Position numbers and translations under genes: made by a program. A stretch of 64,000 nt of DNA. Origin: Mycobacterium sp. ACS4331. Its GTDB lineage: Bacteria > Actinomycetota > Actinomycetes > Mycobacteriales > Mycobacteriaceae. The stretch covers positions 1-64,000 of the forward strand of contig NZ_LZHW01000072.1 in NCBI RefSeq assembly GCF_001667265.1. Direction: 5' to 3'. This document shows, piece after piece, positions 62,407 through 64,000 of the stretch (position 1 is its first letter; each line of letters opens with the position of its first letter). The notes under the pieces are model-generated. The model worked only from the letters and a program-made list of their open reading frames with translations. It had not been told where the DNA came from and did not search any database.

Positions 62407-63155
62407 GCCCCCTCTGTGGTGTTCTGAGCTGCGGCCCAGGTGCTTTCGGTGTTGAACAGCGCGCGCAGGTACTCGGGGTCGGTGCTGCCGGGCACCGTCA
62501 GCTCCTCGTCGGCGCGCCAGGCGAGAACCTCGAGTGCGGTCGGTGCGGGGGCGGGGTCGAGCGGATGCGGGGTGTTGACCACCGCCACCACGACCGGCAG
62601 GTGGATCAGGAGTTCGACGGCCCCGCCGGGGCCCGACGTCCCCGTGAAGGTCACCGCGCCGTCATCGGCCACCCGTGCGCCCTTGAAGAACGACACCGAC
62701 GGCGCGAGGTCGCGGATGTCCAGGCCGTGTTTGTGGAGGGCCAGCAGCATCGCGTCGCGGCCCGCGACGGTCATCCCGCACAGCGCGTCGTGGTGGACGG
62801 AGGTGTCGGACACCACCGTGGCCAGCACGCGGCCCTGGTCGGACAGCAGGGGATGGCCGGCGGTCAGGTACGCCTGCCAGGGCACCTTGAGGGTGTCGGC
62901 GACGTTGAGTCGCTCCCACGGTGCGTCGCTGCGGAAGAGCAGCACGTGTGCGCAGGCGCCGCCGTCGGGGTCGGCCAGGCGTAACCGGGTGCCGCGACCC
63001 ACGACACGCGATGCGTACGAGCCTGCGGGGACGGACTCGGCCCACCGCACGGCGGTGTCGGCGACGCCGTCGGGGAGGGCGGGAATCGGCAGGTGGGCGT
63101 GGTCGGCCTGGGCCCGGGCGTGGGTCCGGGCGCCGTCGGTGGAGGCAGTGCTCAT
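62403..63155 (-). CDS. urea-carboxylase-associated DUF1989 protein, subunit 2
   Basis: 250-residue second DUF1989 protein, with a longer N-terminus and a conserved HHDALCGMT segment followed by SVSFFKGARV and the signature NTPHPLDP. The cysteine pattern of subunit 1 near the C-terminus is absent, as is usual for this partner. It is first in the operon, starting at ATG 63155, and faces the divergent TetR gene over 68 bases. With subunit 1 it should form a heteromeric deiminase acting on an N-carboxylated guanidine or similar compound. Confidence 0.87.
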   Translation of the reverse strand: MSTASTDGARTHARAQADHAHLPIPALPDGVADTAVRWAESVPAGSYASRVVGRGTRLRLADPDGGACAHVLLFRSDAPWERLNVADTLKVPWQAYLTAGHPLLSDQGRVLATVVSDTSVHHDALCGMTVAGRDAMLLALHKHGLDIRDLAPSVSFFKGARVADDGAVTFTGTSGPGGAVELLIHLPVVVAVVNTPHPLDPAPAPTALEVLAWRADEELTVPGSTDPEYLRALFNTESTWAAAQNTTEGA

Positions 63156-63166
63156 GCGGTGTTTCT

Positions 63167-63183
63167 ATCACCCGACAGGTAAT
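63167..63183. promoter_or_regulatory. candidate TetR operator between the DUF1989 operon and tetR
   Basis: ATCACC-CGACA-GGTAAT, an inverted repeat with one mismatch per arm, 12 bases upstream of ATG 63155 and 41 bases before the TetR ATG. It includes the small palindrome CAGG-TAAT-CCTG on its right side. It is the only clear dyad in the gap. Confidence 0.45.
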
Positions 63184-63223
63184 CCTGCAGTGCGAGCGGG
63201 AGCCGGGGTGCAACAATGACGCC

Positions 63224-63895
63224 ATGTCCGACGACGGCAGAGGGCGTCCACGGCTCGCGCCGTCCCGTCGCCCAGGCAGAACCGCGCGTGAGGAGATCCT
63301 CGACGCGGCCGCCGAACTGTTCACCACCCGCGGCTACGCGGCCACCTCGACGCGCGCTGTGGCCAGCGCCGTGGGGATGCGCCAGGCGTCGCTGTATCAC
63401 CACTTCGCGACCAAGGACGACATCCTCGACGCACTGTTGGCCGGCACCATCGACGAACCGCTCAGATTCGCCGAGGAACTCCTGGCGGATCCCGGTCCGG
63501 CGCCGCAGCGCCTGCACACCCTGACCTTCGGCGACGCGCGCCAACTGGCCTCCAGTAGATGGAATCTGGGCGCGCTCTACCTTCTGCCCGAACTGCGGGT
63601 CGAACGGTTCGCGGAGTTCCGTGCACGCCGCGATCGGCTGCGGGACGCCTATCGGCAGCTCGCCGGACTCGTCATCGGAGAATGCGACGGTCCGCCCGAC
63701 GCGGCCGAATTGCCCTTCCGGCTGGTGGAATCCGTCATCAACCGGCGGTCCGACCACGGTGAGTGCTCGCCCGAGGCGCCCTGGGGGATCGCCGACGGCG
63801 CACTGCGCTGTGTGGGGTATCAGGGTGACCTCGCCACCCTGCGCAGGGGGACGGCCGAGAGGCTGCGCATCGCTGACGATAACGTCACCGTATGA
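63224..63895 (+). CDS. TetR-family regulator of the DUF1989/urea-carboxylase-like operon
   Basis: 223-residue repressor with a helix-turn-helix at about residues 22-65 (recognition helix containing MRQASLYHHF) and a helical ligand domain with a tryptophan near the middle. ATG 63224 follows a weak ribosome site; longer frame codons are antisense to the DUF1989 gene. It is divergent from the operon, as local regulators usually are. Its stop overlaps the enoyl-CoA hydratase start by four bases, so that gene is co-transcribed with the regulator. Confidence 0.87.
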   Translation: MSDDGRGRPRLAPSRRPGRTAREEILDAAAELFTTRGYAATSTRAVASAVGMRQASLYHHFATKDDILDALLAGTIDEPLRFAEELLADPGPAPQRLHTLTFGDARQLASSRWNLGALYLLPELRVERFAEFRARRDRLRDAYRQLAGLVIGECDGPPDAAELPFRLVESVINRRSDHGECSPEAPWGIADGALRCVGYQGDLATLRRGTAERLRIADDNVTV

Positions 63896-64000
63896 CTTAC
63901 GAGACCCTGCACTTCGAGCAGTCCGGCTCGATCGCCCGCATCACCCTGAACCGGCCAGAGGCGGCCAACGGCATGAACGACGTCATGACGCGCGAACTCG
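63892..64000 (+). CDS. enoyl-CoA hydratase/isomerase, 3' end outside window
   Basis: The first 36 codons of a crotonase-family protein. The N-terminal I-A-R-I-T-L-N-R-P-E-A-A-N-x-M segment is that of enoyl-CoA hydratases. The ATG overlaps the TetR stop (ATGA). No active-site residue is inside the window, so hydratase versus isomerase cannot be told apart. Confidence 0.85.
   Translation, partial: MTYETLHFEQSGSIARITLNRPEAANGMNDVMTREL

Noticed and set aside
63156..63223. Guanidine (ykkC-type) riboswitch before the DUF1989 operon
   Set aside because: Only 68 bases shared by divergent starts; no matching paired helices seen, and a TetR operator explains control better.

Overview
The window is about 64 kb of high-GC actinobacterial DNA and is chromosomal Mycobacterium/Mycolicibacterium sequence. 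The evidence is an intact FAS-II mycolic acid operon (fabD-acpM-kasA-kasB-accD6) with mabR and aceE beside it, mycothiol-dependent formaldehyde detoxification, ptpA/ptkA, ahpE and rnpB. Gene order from 11.2 to 59.8 kb follows the M. tuberculosis Rv2260-to-Rv2226 block as I know it, with insertions. The extra genes point to a fast-growing environmental species. Names based on Rv numbers come from remembered gene order and protein resemblance, not from a database search.

Layout. 0-4.2 kb: a minus-strand peptide/nickel-type ABC importer, with the ATPase cut by the window start. 4.2-8.9 kb: a PE-PPE-domain exported protein, a tiny secreted Cys protein, an NAD(P)-binding reductase and a membrane-anchored Hsp70-like protein. 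8.9-11.1 kb: a SABATH-type carboxyl methyltransferase paired with a LapA-like membrane protein, then a SHOCT membrane protein. 11.2-14.9 kb: the mycothiol formaldehyde module (MBL hydrolase plus mscR), a serine hydrolase and two small proteins. 15.0-19.6 kb: glycerolipid genes (DAG kinase, AGPS-like flavoprotein, TetR, glpD1) around a palindromic bidirectional promoter. 19.7-29.3 kb: FAS-II operon, MabR and pyruvate dehydrogenase E1. 29.4-31.1 kb: a lipoprotein, a DUF3052 protein, ahpE and tRNA-Val(TAC).

Between tRNA-Val and the Rv2237-like gene (31.3-45.3 kb) lies a 14-kb accessory block. It holds a RES-type toxin-antitoxin pair, a TetR-controlled small membrane protein, and a PucR-regulated catabolic operon (CoA ligase, aminoaldehyde-type dehydrogenase, Zn alcohol dehydrogenase, APC permease, and a small hotdog protein resembling 3-aminobutyryl-/beta-alanyl-CoA ammonia lyases). 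DUF302, SOUL and amidohydrolase genes follow. The catabolic operon reads as a route from an amino alcohol or amine, through the amino acid and its CoA ester, to an enoyl-CoA plus ammonia. I regard it as the most interesting system here.

45.4-52.2 kb returns to the conserved backbone (cobD, SURF1-like, ptpA, ptkA, Nif3-like, zinc-ribbon coiled coil, RNase H-phosphatase). 52.2-57.9 kb is a second accessory stretch: an XRE-cupin regulator with a divergent methyltransferase, a HelD/HelR-type RNA polymerase-associated ATPase with a rifamycin-response-like palindrome upstream, a DUF222/HNH protein, and an AraC-VOC pair. rnpB (57.9-58.3 kb) and a CYTH/CHAD protein follow. The right end holds a TetR-controlled cluster in which two urea-carboxylase-associated DUF1989 proteins accompany a urea-carboxylase-like protein that retains only the carboxyltransferase region. 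The window ends in the start of an enoyl-CoA hydratase gene.
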